This document shows positions 34,118 to 42,213 of a DNA stretch of 64,000 nt, piece after piece. The notes under the pieces were generated by a model that saw only the letters and a program-made list of their open reading frames with translations, was not told the DNA's origin and did not search any database. The stretch spans positions 124,001 through 188,000 of the forward strand of contig CAWGQC010000005.1 in the NCBI GenBank assembly GCA_963824645.1, in the 5' to 3' direction. Within the stretch, counting starts at the first letter, position 1, and each line of letters opens with the position of its first letter. The position numbers and the translations under genes are program-made. The stretch is from Bog-756 sp963824645. Its GTDB lineage: Bacteria; Actinomycetota; Acidimicrobiia; Acidimicrobiales; RAAP-2.

Positions 34118-36793
34118 GTGGTAACAGCTCCGGCCCCGTCTCGGACTGACGGACAGGACGGGCAGACCCTGGCCACGGCTGAACTGGAGCTGGAGGGAAT
34201 GCACTGCAGCGCCTGTGCCACCCGCATCCAGCGCTCCCTGGGACGGCTGCCTGCCGTGGCCAGCGCCTCGGTGAACCTGGCCACAACCCGCGCCTTCGTG
34301 TCCTATGACGCCGACCGGATCGACCTCGAGGGACTGTGCCAGGCCGTCTCCGCGGTGGGTTACGCGGCATCGCCGGCCGCCCCAACGGTGGCGGTCGCCG
34401 GACACGACCCTGACCACTGGGCCCGCCGGGCGGCCATCTCGTTGCCGCTGGCCCTGGCTGCCGTGTTGGTGTCTGTTCTGGCGCCGGAAGATGCCACCGC
34501 CGGCTGGACCGTTCTGGTGCTGGCCATCGTGGTGGAGATCGCCGGAGGTTGGCCCTTTCTGCGCAACAGCGCCCGCCTCCTCCGGCACGGTGCCACCAGC
34601 ATGGACACCCTCATCGCCCTGGGCACGCTGGCGGCTCTGGCCGTCAGCGCGGTGGAGGCCATCGCCCTGGGTGGTCGGCATGTGCACCTGGGCGAGAGCG
34701 GCGCCTTTGCCGCCCGGCTGCACGGCGTCATGGCGCCTTTGATCGTGGCCATCCTGGCCACCGGCCGCGCCGTCGAGGCCAAGGCGCGCGACAGGGCCTC
34801 GCGGGCCATGCACTCGCTCCTGTCGCTTCGTCCGCCGACGGCTCGGATGGTGGCCACCCCCGAGGAAGAGGAAGGCGAGCTGGTTTCGCCCGAGAGTGTG
34901 CCGGTCGGGGCTCTGGTGCGGGTCCGACCGGGGGAAGGGCTCCCGCTCGACGGCACTGTGGTAGCCGGATGGTCGCCGGTGGACGAATCCATGCTGACCG
35001 GCGAACCGCTCCCGGTCGACCGTGGACCGGGAAGCCAGGTGACCGGGGGCACCCGCAACGGCAACGGCGTGCTGGTGGTCCGGGTCGGAGCGGTGGCCGC
35101 CGAGTCGGTTCTGGCCCGCCTCCAGCGACTGGTCGAGGATGCCCAACGGGACAAGGCTCCGCTCCAACGCCTGGCCGACCGGATCAGCAGCGTCTTCGTC
35201 CCCGCCGTCCTCATCGGGGCCCTGGTGACCTTCTGCGCCTGGGCGCTCCTGGTCGGCAATGTCGGAAAGGCCGTCCTCAGCGGTTTGGCTGTGTTGCTGG
35301 TGGCCTGCCCGTGCGCCATGGGACTGGCCGCGCCGGTAGCCATGATGGTCGGTTGCGGGCGGGCGGCGGCTGTGGGCATCTTCATCCGCAGCGGTGACGT
35401 ACTCGAACGTCTGGCCAAGGTCGACGCCGTCGTATTCGACAAGACGGGGACGTTGACCGAGCGACGCGCCGAAGTGTCCTTTGTCGCCGCCGCCCCGGGG
35501 AGCACAGTCGAGGACGTTCTGGCCCTGGCTGCCGCCGTCGAGGCGGAGAGTGAGCATCCCATCGGCGTGGCCATCGTGGAGGCGTCCCCCCCGGACAGGA
35601 CGGCCAGGGCCGACGACGTCCAGTCGCAGCCCGGAGTCGGGGTGTGGGGCAGGGTCAACGGCACCAGCATCGGAGTGAGCCGGATGATCCCCTCGGATCT
35701 GCCCGCCTCGATGGCCGAGCTGACTGCTGAGCGCTACGGGCGGGGTGAGACGGTGGTCGTGGTCGAGCGGCAGGAGACCGTCATCGGCGCCATCGCGGTG
35801 ACCACACCTCTGCGGGTGGAGGCCGGGCCGGCTGTCGACCACCTCCGCTCCCTCGGCCTGACGGCGTCGATCCTGAGCGGTGACAGCGAACCGGCTGTGC
35901 GTACCGTGGCCCGGCAACTGGACATCGACGACGCCAGGGGTGGGCTGAGCCCCGCCGGCAAGGTGGGGGCTCTCACCGCTATGCGCGCCCACTGCCGATC
36001 CGTGGTCATGGTGGGCGACGGGGTCAACGACGCTCCGGCCCTGGCCGCGGCCGACGTCGGGTGTGCCATCGGTGGCGGCTCGGAGGCAGCGGTGGCCAAC
36101 AGCGGCGTCGCCCTGCTCGGCAGCGACCTTCAGGGCGTACCCGCCGCCGTCGGTGTGGCCCGGTCGACGTACGCCGTGATCGTGCAGAATTTCGGGTGGG
36201 CCATGGGCTACAACCTGGCCGCTCTTCCCCTGGCTGCCTTCGGCCTCCTCGATCCGCTGGTGGCCGCGGTGGCCATGGGACTGTCGAGTGTGATCGTGGT
36301 GCTCAACAGCCTTCGGCTCCGGACACTGGGACGCGGCAGTTTGGAGGCCATCGGTTCACCACGGGTCATGGCCGGACGTCGGGGCGTGGCCGTATCGGTT
36401 GTGCTGCCGATCATCCTGTTTGCCGGTCTGACCGCCGTCAGCCAAGCGCTGTCGCCCGCCCGGGGCCAGTCCCTCCTGCCCACCTTGCCCAGCATCACCA
36501 CCACGACCGTGCCCCACGGTGGCTCGGTCGAGTCCTACCTCGACCCGGGCGGCCCCGGTGTCAACCAATTCCACCTGATCTTCAGCGGTACTCCAGCCCA
36601 GCTGGCCGCCGTCGATCCCCGGGTGACGGCCAACACCACCGGCGGAACTCCCACCCTGCTGCGTCAGCTCAAGTTGGCACCCGGGCACTTCACCGATTTC
36701 GTCGTGATTACTCCGGGCTGGTGGCACTTCCACGTTTCGACCGTGTTCGGTGGCACACACGTCACTTTCGTGATCACCCATCAGATCAACTGA
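34118..36793 (+). CDS. copA: Copper-translocating P1B-type ATPase with C-terminal extracytoplasmic YtkA-like domain
   Basis: 891 residues. The N-terminal HMA domain carries GMHCSAC (C30, C33). The P-type core has TGEP, the ion-binding CPC (397-399), DKTGT (Asp 441 phosphorylated), SEHP and GDGVNDAP. YN and MxxSS-type residues in the last core helices fit Cu(I) export. After the eighth helix there is an extra hydrophobic segment (~757-778), then ~110 residues (VNQFHLIFSG, PGHFTDFV, GWWHFHV) resembling YtkA/CopC-like beta-sandwich domains, predicted outside the membrane. The GTG start follows GAGGAG. It is 12 nt after the copper chaperone. Confidence 0.9.
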   Translation: MVTAPAPSRTDGQDGQTLATAELELEGMHCSACATRIQRSLGRLPAVASASVNLATTRAFVSYDADRIDLEGLCQAVSAVGYAASPAAPTVAVAGHDPDHWARRAAISLPLALAAVLVSVLAPEDATAGWTVLVLAIVVEIAGGWPFLRNSARLLRHGATSMDTLIALGTLAALAVSAVEAIALGGRHVHLGESGAFAARLHGVMAPLIVAILATGRAVEAKARDRASRAMHSLLSLRPPTARMVATPEEEEGELVSPESVPVGALVRVRPGEGLPLDGTVVAGWSPVDESMLTGEPLPVDRGPGSQVTGGTRNGNGVLVVRVGAVAAESVLARLQRLVEDAQRDKAPLQRLADRISSVFVPAVLIGALVTFCAWALLVGNVGKAVLSGLAVLLVACPCAMGLAAPVAMMVGCGRAAAVGIFIRSGDVLERLAKVDAVVFDKTGTLTERRAEVSFVAAAPGSTVEDVLALAAAVEAESEHPIGVAIVEASPPDRTARADDVQSQPGVGVWGRVNGTSIGVSRMIPSDLPASMAELTAERYGRGETVVVVERQETVIGAIAVTTPLRVEAGPAVDHLRSLGLTASILSGDSEPAVRTVARQLDIDDARGGLSPAGKVGALTAMRAHCRSVVMVGDGVNDAPALAAADVGCAIGGGSEAAVANSGVALLGSDLQGVPAAVGVARSTYAVIVQNFGWAMGYNLAALPLAAFGLLDPLVAAVAMGLSSVIVVLNSLRLRTLGRGSLEAIGSPRVMAGRRGVAVSVVLPIILFAGLTAVSQALSPARGQSLLPTLPSITTTTVPHGGSVESYLDPGGPGVNQFHLIFSGTPAQLAAVDPRVTANTTGGTPTLLRQLKLAPGHFTDFVVITPGWWHFHVSTVFGGTHVTFVITHQIN

Positions 36794-36838
36794 GGCGGGA
36801 CGATTGATCCACCCGGCACGGTGGAAGGGGGGTCCAGC

Positions 36839-37387
36839 TCAGTCGCCGGCCCAACACCCGAGGATCACGTCGCTGACGGTGACGGCCACGTCCCCCGAAC
36901 TGGTCGGCGGCACACCGAATTGACCGGGCAGATCGGAGATGTCGACCAGGAGGACCTTCCAGTCCTTGCGGACCACGACCGATCCGTCGGTGGTCTGGAA
37001 CGCTCCCTGCCCGAGGTTGGCCAGCGAACGGGTATTGCCCATCTGAACCCCGAGGTTCTTGAAGTAGGCCAGAGTCTGTGCCCAACCGGACAGTTCCTTG
37101 ACCGAGAGGGCCATCGACCCTGACGGGTAGGTGTAGCGACAGGAGTACAGATGGTCGAGCCAGGTCGGCTGGGACACCACCGCCTTCTCGCCCAACGCCG
37201 AGGCGATCTCCGCCCGGGCTTCCTCCTGACAGACCTGCTTGGCGATCTCCGAGGGTGAACTGCCGGCGGGGAGGGGCGCCCGGGTGGTTGCCGGACCACC
37301 GGACGGAACGGACGAAGATCCGCCGCCGGAGCAGGCGGTGCTGATCAGAGCGACAATGACAACGACTGCCATTCGACGACCGCGCAC
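36839..37387 (-). CDS. Secreted lipoprotein, unknown function
   Basis: 182 residues with a lipobox (ISTAC, Cys at 19) after a short hydrophobic signal, then a Ser/Gly/Pro linker. The mature part has three further Cys, but no recognised domain. The GTG start has TACTCT 6 nt upstream, suggesting a leaderless mRNA. It is convergent with copA; a link to copper is possible only by position. Confidence 0.75.
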   Translation of the reverse strand: MRGRRMAVVVIVALISTACSGGGSSSVPSGGPATTRAPLPAGSSPSEIAKQVCQEEARAEIASALGEKAVVSQPTWLDHLYSCRYTYPSGSMALSVKELSGWAQTLAYFKNLGVQMGNTRSLANLGQGAFQTTDGSVVVRKDWKVLLVDISDLPGQFGVPPTSSGDVAVTVSDVILGCWAGD

Positions 37388-37393
37388 CGGCTG

Positions 37394-37399
37394 AGAGTA
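37394..37399 (-). promoter_or_regulatory. Candidate leaderless -10 box (TACTCT) for the lipoprotein gene
   Basis: TACTCT on the minus strand ends 6 nt before the GTG at 37387. It fits the TAnnnT-N6/7-start pattern recurring in the window. Confidence 0.4.
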
Positions 37400-37423
37400 C
37401 CAGTCGCCCGAAGAACGGCCTGG

Positions 37424-38740
37424 TCAGCCGGGTGCCCGGCCATCGGTCCGGCTACCGACGGGACCGTGCCCGTGGTCGTCCCGACCGGCCGGTGGCTCGA
37501 GGTCGGCCCGACCGGCCGGTGGCTCGAGGAAGCCGACCACCTCGACGTGCTCGGTCATGGGGAACAGATCGAAGCCCCGCAGTGTCCCGAGCGACCAACC
37601 CCGGTCGAGCATGGTGCGGACGTCACGCGCGAAGGAGGCCGCATCGCAGGACACATAGGCCACCTTGCGCGGCGCAGGATCGAGTGACGCCAATGCCGTC
37701 ATCACCGGCTGCCCGGCCCCTCTTCGGGCCGGGTCGAGCACCACCAGTTGGGCGCCGCTCAGCTTCCGCACTACCGTGTCGGCGTCGACCGATGCTCGGA
37801 TGACCTCGACCTGGGCCAGCCCCGACATGTTGCGGACGAGATCTTCACAGGCCCGCCGGTTGCGCTCCACGGCCACCACCCGACCCCGGGATCCGACGGC
37901 GAGGGCCAGGGCGGCCGTGAACAGCCCCGCTCCGGCGTAGAGGTCGGCAGCACGCTCACCGACCTCCGGTTGCAGTTCGGCCATCACCCACTGGCTGAGG
38001 AGGGCGGCGGCACCCACGTGGACCTGCCAGAACACCCCGACGCCGACGTCATAACGGCGACCGTCCACCGTGAACTGTGACCGGTCGGGAGGTCGGAGCG
38101 TCTCGCCGTTCACCACCAGACCGACCCCGGACATCGGAATGGGGGGATGCCACGCATCTCGAGAGTGGACCGAGACAACCGGAGGGCCGCCGTCCGGTGA
38201 AGCGGTGACCTCGACGTGGTTCACCCCCCGCCAATCCGGTATAGCGGCGACGGCCCGATCCACAGCGGCGGTGACGATGGGACAGTGATCCACCGGCTGG
38301 ACAGTGTGGGAGCGGTGTCGGTGGAAACCGATCCTTCCCGCCCGGTCGACGGCGAAGCCGGCCCGGGTCCTCCAGCCCAGTCCGTCAGGAGCACCCGGAA
38401 CCTCCTCCACCTCGACGGGGCGGTCCACCCGGGCCAGTCGGCGCAGCTGTTCGGCCACCAGCTCGCCCTTGAGCCGGCGTTGAGCGGGCAGAGCGATGTG
38501 TTGCCAGTCACAACCGCCGCATCGCCCCGGGCCGGCGTGTGGACAGGATGGTGCAACCCGGTCCACCGAGGCGTCCAGCACCTCGACGGCGTCCGCTCGG
38601 AGAAAGGACGAGGTGACGGAGGTGACCTCGACCACCACCCTCTCGCCGGGTAGGCCGTGGCGGACGAACACCACCCGCCCGTCGTCGGCCCGGGCCACGC
38701 ACCCGCCGCCGGCGGCCATCGCTCCGATCCGCAGCTCCAT
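37424..38740 (-). CDS. Class I SAM-dependent 23S rRNA (uracil-5-)-methyltransferase, RumA/TrmA family
   Basis: About 438 residues from the ATG at 38740, which has AGGTG 5 nt upstream. An ATG at 38863 would add 41 low-complexity residues and leave only 38 bp to the divergent nitroreductase start at 38902. An N-terminal TRAM domain (MELRIGAMAAGG... GLPGERVVVEV) is followed by the Fe-S cysteines in CPHAGPGRCGGCDW. The SAM site is ADLYAGAGLFT, then VVAVERN and LDPARRGAG. Catalytic Cys is in VSCDAASFARD and the base Glu in MTEHVEVVGFL. It methylates U in rRNA. The C-terminal tail contains a duplicated EPPAGR segment. Confidence 0.85.
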   Translation of the reverse strand: MELRIGAMAAGGGCVARADDGRVVFVRHGLPGERVVVEVTSVTSSFLRADAVEVLDASVDRVAPSCPHAGPGRCGGCDWQHIALPAQRRLKGELVAEQLRRLARVDRPVEVEEVPGAPDGLGWRTRAGFAVDRAGRIGFHRHRSHTVQPVDHCPIVTAAVDRAVAAIPDWRGVNHVEVTASPDGGPPVVSVHSRDAWHPPIPMSGVGLVVNGETLRPPDRSQFTVDGRRYDVGVGVFWQVHVGAAALLSQWVMAELQPEVGERAADLYAGAGLFTAALALAVGSRGRVVAVERNRRACEDLVRNMSGLAQVEVIRASVDADTVVRKLSGAQLVVLDPARRGAGQPVMTALASLDPAPRKVAYVSCDAASFARDVRTMLDRGWSLGTLRGFDLFPMTEHVEVVGFLEPPAGRADLEPPAGRDDHGHGPVGSRTDGRAPG

Positions 38741-38901
38741 CCGGGCACCTACCGTCCAGGCTGGATCGGCGCGGTCGGCCGCGGAGGCTCCGACCGTCGA
38801 TCTGCCGCCACTCCCCTCGCCGCCGCCGGAGGTCTGGGCGGTACGGTGGCGACGCCGGGTCATCTCGCCGTGTGGAGGCGGAGCCCGAAGGGAGGATCTC
38901 C

Positions 38902-39564
38902 GTGGACATCAACGAGGCGCTCTATACCACCCGGGCCATGCGCCGGGTCCGGCCCGATCCCGTGCCCGAAGAGGTGCAAGCCAGGATCCTCGATGCCGCC
39001 ATCAGAGCCCCGACAGGCGGAAACGCCCAAAACTGGCGCTTCCTTCTGGTGGACGATCCTGCCGTCATCGGCCGAATCGGCCCGCTCTACCGCCACGCCA
39101 TCGAGCAGCTGTGGGCCATCGTTTACGCTGACCGGCTGGCGGCCGCCGCTGCTCATCCTGATGAAGCGGACAGCGTCGAGATGTTCAAGGTCCAGCGGTC
39201 GGCCCAATGGTTGGCCGATCACTTCGAAGAGGTGCCGCTGTTTCTGTTCGGCTTCGTCCAAGCCGATCCGACCGGCGGTTCCATCTTCCCCGCCGTCTGG
39301 AGCGCCCAGCTGGCCGCCCGGGCGGAAGGGGTGGGCAGCTCCCTCACTGTCGTACTCGGCGTCTTCCACGGCCCGGAGACTTTCGAGATCCTCGGGGTCC
39401 CCGCTGACGAACACTGGGTGATGGCCTGCTGCGTGAGCTTCGGATACCCGACAGGAAAATGGGGCGTTGCCCAACGACGGCCCGTCCATGAGGTCTCCTA
39501 CCGCAATCATTGGGGATCGCCGGTCGGATTCAAGGTGGATGAGCCTCTCTGGCCAGGCGGTTAG
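38902..39564 (+). CDS. Nitroreductase family FMN-dependent oxidoreductase
   Basis: 220 residues. ALYTTRAMRRVRPDPVPEE and IRAPTGGNAQNWRFLLV form the FMN-binding start of the family; a GVGSSLTVVLGVF segment and GYPTGKWG end follow. The GTG at 38902 has GGGAGG at ~7 nt and is preferred to the GTG at 38872. It reduces nitro or quinone compounds using NAD(P)H in family members. It is divergent from the methyltransferase, and its last bases overlap the convergent secreted-protein ORF. Confidence 0.85.
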   Translation: MDINEALYTTRAMRRVRPDPVPEEVQARILDAAIRAPTGGNAQNWRFLLVDDPAVIGRIGPLYRHAIEQLWAIVYADRLAAAAAHPDEADSVEMFKVQRSAQWLADHFEEVPLFLFGFVQADPTGGSIFPAVWSAQLAARAEGVGSSLTVVLGVFHGPETFEILGVPADEHWVMACCVSFGYPTGKWGVAQRRPVHEVSYRNHWGSPVGFKVDEPLWPGG

Positions 39565-40760
39565 CCTGTAGCGTTCCCGCGGTGGATGGCCGGTGAGCAT
39601 TCCACCACCTGCGGCTGTAGCTCAATGGTAGAGCCTCTGCCTTCCAAGCAGAAGGCACTGTGCGCTGTGCTGACCTGGCGTTCACCAGGTCGCAGACGGA
39701 CGTATTCGGCGTAGTTATCCGGTGAGGTCAGAGATCCCAGCACTGAACGACAGGCAAATCGTTCCGGCCCCGGCATCCGTTGGCGCACTGCGTTGTGGGG
39801 TGCGTGACCGAGCCTGGGGACGGGCATGCCGCGGTGGCCGTTTGGTGTCTGCAGGCCTCCCATCACGTGACGCTCCCGAATGCCTCGATAATTCCACGTG
39901 AAAGTGAAGGTTCCGCCTCCGAGCGACGGCCAGACGCTTTGTGTCGCTCCCGGTGTGAAGGACGGATCCCCGCTGTCGGCCCCCCCGATCACGTGGCTTA
40001 CGAATTCGTTGGACACCGGCGGAGAACCGCAAACGAAGGCCCAGACGCCGAAAGAAAAAGCCGCCGAGTAGCCGGTGGGGCTGGACGCGTCGGACTGGAT
40101 GAGACCACCCCCGGCGATCCCACCGTCGCCGATGTCGGAGTTGTCGTCGGCTGTCCACTGGCTGCAGCCGTTCGGGTCGGGGTAGGACCACCCACCCGTC
40201 ACCGCCGTCCAGTCATAGGCGCAACTGCTCTGATTACACCCGTAGGTCGGGTCGGCCGTGCCGGTGATCGTGAAGCTTCCGCCGGTGTCCTCCCCGGTGT
40301 CGTCGGAGCCGACGTAGATACCGGTAAATCCGGTCGGCAACGGCTGGCCGGCACCGGGGGCGACGCTGAGGGTGAGCTTCTTCGTCTTTGATCCGCCCGG
40401 TCCCGATGCGGTCAGCACAAGCCCGTACTTCAGCGCCTTCTTCCCCGGGTTGATCGGCACACCAAGGGTGTAGCTCACACTTCCCGACGAGCAGCTTGTC
40501 GTTACGGGCAGCTCCCCGAGGGGAAGGCTGGACGACAGAGTGCAGCTGGCGGCGTTCACCACCGTCCCCGACAGGACCACCGTGCCGTCGGCCGTGGTCA
40601 CCGATTTCGGGGAGGCGGTGAACGTCGTGATCTTGGGCTTGGCCACTCTGGCCGAGGCAACCCCTGCCGGCACGAGCACCAGGGCGGTGACACTTGCAAC
40701 GGCCAGGATCACGCCCCATCCCGTCCGGGTCCGGGTGAATGTCGAATGGGCCATGTTCAT
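39561..40760 (-). CDS. Secreted protein of unknown function with chimeric C-terminus
   Basis: 399 residues. The ATG at 40760 follows AAAGGAG at 7 nt. A signal peptide is clear (GVILAVASVTALVLVPAGVASA). An Ig-like N-terminal part (ITTFTASPKSVTTADGTVVLSG) and a Gly/Ser-rich middle with paired Cys follow. After GGGTFTFTWNYRG the sequence turns Arg/His-rich and reads antisense through a tRNA fragment (39612-39653) to a stop overlapping the nitroreductase. That tail is probably read-through created by insertion or deletion. A strong TTGATT-N16-TATAAT promoter drives it. Confidence 0.7.
   Translation of the reverse strand: MNMAHSTFTRTRTGWGVILAVASVTALVLVPAGVASARVAKPKITTFTASPKSVTTADGTVVLSGTVVNAASCTLSSSLPLGELPVTTSCSSGSVSYTLGVPINPGKKALKYGLVLTASGPGGSKTKKLTLSVAPGAGQPLPTGFTGIYVGSDDTGEDTGGSFTITGTADPTYGCNQSSCAYDWTAVTGGWSYPDPNGCSQWTADDNSDIGDGGIAGGGLIQSDASSPTGYSAAFSFGVWAFVCGSPPVSNEFVSHVIGGADSGDPSFTPGATQSVWPSLGGGTFTFTWNYRGIRERHVMGGLQTPNGHRGMPVPRLGHAPHNAVRQRMPGPERFACRSVLGSLTSPDNYAEYVRLRPGERQVSTAHSAFCLEGRGSTIELQPQVVECSPAIHRGNATG
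39612..39653 (+). pseudogene. Truncated 5' copy of tRNA-Gly(TCC)
   Basis: 42 nt identical to 41030-41071: acceptor 5' strand, D arm and complete anticodon arm with the TCC anticodon. The identity stops at the end of the anticodon stem, and no T arm or 3' acceptor follows. It cannot make a tRNA. It is the left end of a 1.4-kb segment bounded by the intact tRNA. Confidence 0.85.
39672..39691. repeat. Inverted repeat just inside the truncated tRNA end
   Basis: GACCTGG (39672-39678) and CCAGGTC (39685-39691) are perfect complements with a 6-nt loop, 18 nt after the tRNA fragment. It may be a recombination arm or a terminator remnant. Confidence 0.45.
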
Positions 40761-40843
40761 CGGGAAACTCCTTTGCTTCCATCCGCCATTCATGAGTACC
40801 GCTGGTCCAGCCGAACCTCGATTCCGAGGCCCGACCCGGCGTA

Positions 40844-40871
40844 ATTATAGGTCTTTATGACTTTAAATCAA
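40844..40871 (-). promoter_or_regulatory. Strong sigma-70-type promoter, TTGATT-N16-TATAAT
   Basis: On the minus strand the -35 TTGATT (40871-40866) and a perfect -10 TATAAT (40849-40844) are 16 nt apart. The ~77-nt leader contains a CCTCG-GAAT-CGAGG hairpin (about 40816-40829) before AAAGGAG and the ATG at 40760. It is by far the best housekeeping promoter seen here and is embedded in AT-rich DNA. Confidence 0.6.
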
Positions 40872-41029
40872 GGATGAATCCCGGCCGTGCGCCATTGTGG
40901 AGCTGGGGGTTGGAAAGCCAGAGCCTGTGAGGGTCGTTCGCGGCATCAGCTCGGATAATGCCATCCGTTGAAGGGGCGTTGTTCTGAAAACGGAGATCCA
41001 TGAAGTAGCATTTCAGAGGCACTTTTATT

Positions 41030-41100
41030 GCGGCTGTAGCTCAATGGTAGAGCCTCTGCCTTCCAAGCAGATGACGAGGGTTCGATCCCCTTCAGCCGCT
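41030..41100 (+). tRNA. tRNA-Gly (anticodon TCC)
   Basis: A 71-nt cloverleaf: the acceptor GCGGCTG pairs with CAGCCGC (41093-41099), the D stem is GCTC/GAGC, the anticodon stem TCTGC/GCAGA has loop CTTCCAA, and the T arm has TTCGATC. No CCA is encoded. Its first 42 nt are duplicated at 39612-39653. Confidence 0.95.
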
Positions 41101-41152
41101 CCAGGGCCGCCAGGGCGGCCCGCTGGTACCGAATGACGACGTAGGGTTGCCC

Positions 41153-42181
41153 ATGAATTTGCGCACCCTCGGCCGTACCGGCATCAAGGTCAGCCCACTC
41201 TGTCTCGGCGCAATGATGTTCGGCGAGTGGGGCAATCCCGACCACCCCGATGCCGTCCGGATCATCCACCGTGCCCTCGACGAAGGTATCAATTTCATCG
41301 ACACCGCCGATGTCTATTCGGCCGGTGAATCAGAGGTCATCGTGGGTGAAGCTCTGTCCAGCATCGACCGTTCGAGGATCGTGCTGGCCACCAAGGTGTT
41401 CGCACCGATGGGCGACGACCCCAACGCTCAGGGCAGCTCCCGGCGCTGGATCATGGCCGAGTGCGAGAACAGCCTTCGTCGCCTCGCTACCGACTACATC
41501 GACCTCTACCAGGTGCACCGGCCGGATGAGACCGTCGATCTGGACGAGACCCTGGGAGCCCTCAGCGATCTGGTACACACCGGAAAGATCCGGTCCTTCG
41601 GAAGCTCCACCTATCCGGCCGAGCGGATCGTCGAAGCCCAGTGGGTGGCTGAACGCCGCGGCCGGGAACGCTTCATGACCGAGCAACCGCCGTATTCATT
41701 ACTGGTACGCGGCATCGAGCGGGATGTGCTGCCGGTGGCCCAGACCTACGGCATGGGTGTGATCCCCTGGAGCCCTCTGGCCGGGGGCTGGCTCTCCGGT
41801 CGTTTCGGAACCGGCAAGGAGAACACCAGCCGCAGAGCGGACCGTATCCCCGGTCGCTACGACTTGACCATCCCGGCAAATCAGCGAAAGCTCGAGATGG
41901 TCAACCAGATGGCGGAGGTAGCCGACCAGGCCGGGCTGACGTTGATCGAACTGGCCCTGGCCTTCGTCCTCGAACACCCGGCCATCAGCGCCGCCATCAT
42001 CGGACCGCGGACCATGGAACAACTGGAGTCACAGCTGTCGGCGCCGAACATTCGACTGGAGACGGGGATACTGGATCGCCTGGATGAAATCAACCCACCC
42101 GGCACCAATGTGAATCCCGAAGACGCTGGGTGGTCGCCACCCTCCCTGGTCGATGCCAACCGGCGGCGACGGGGGCGCTGA
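41153..42181 (+). CDS. Aldo/keto reductase
   Basis: 342 residues, a TIM-barrel AKR of the YdhF/Kvbeta-like branch. LRTLGRTGIKVSPLCLGAMMFG, the catalytic INFIDTADVYSAGESE (Asp, Tyr), LATKVF (Lys), DYIDLYQVH (His) and FGSSTYPAERI follow the family order. It reduces aldehydes or ketones with NADPH. The ATG at 41153 is 52 nt after tRNA-Gly(TCC), with AGGG upstream. Confidence 0.9.
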   Translation: MNLRTLGRTGIKVSPLCLGAMMFGEWGNPDHPDAVRIIHRALDEGINFIDTADVYSAGESEVIVGEALSSIDRSRIVLATKVFAPMGDDPNAQGSSRRWIMAECENSLRRLATDYIDLYQVHRPDETVDLDETLGALSDLVHTGKIRSFGSSTYPAERIVEAQWVAERRGRERFMTEQPPYSLLVRGIERDVLPVAQTYGMGVIPWSPLAGGWLSGRFGTGKENTSRRADRIPGRYDLTIPANQRKLEMVNQMAEVADQAGLTLIELALAFVLEHPAISAAIIGPRTMEQLESQLSAPNIRLETGILDRLDEINPPGTNVNPEDAGWSPPSLVDANRRRRGR

Positions 42182-42213
42182 CCGGCGGCAGCGAGCCCTG
42201 GCGGCCCTTCCGA

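Larger units (their letters stand above)
39612..41071. mobile_element. Possible relic insertion in tRNA-Gly, bounded by 42-bp direct repeats
   Basis: The segment between the tRNA half (39612-39653) and the same 42 bp in the intact tRNA (41030-41071) is 1418 bp. It contains one secreted-protein gene and an AT-rich stretch (40840-41030) unlike the surroundings. The geometry fits site-specific integration at the anticodon stem, with the element supplying a new 5' half. No integrase is present, so it is a relic, a decayed element, or an unrelated local duplication. Confidence 0.35.
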
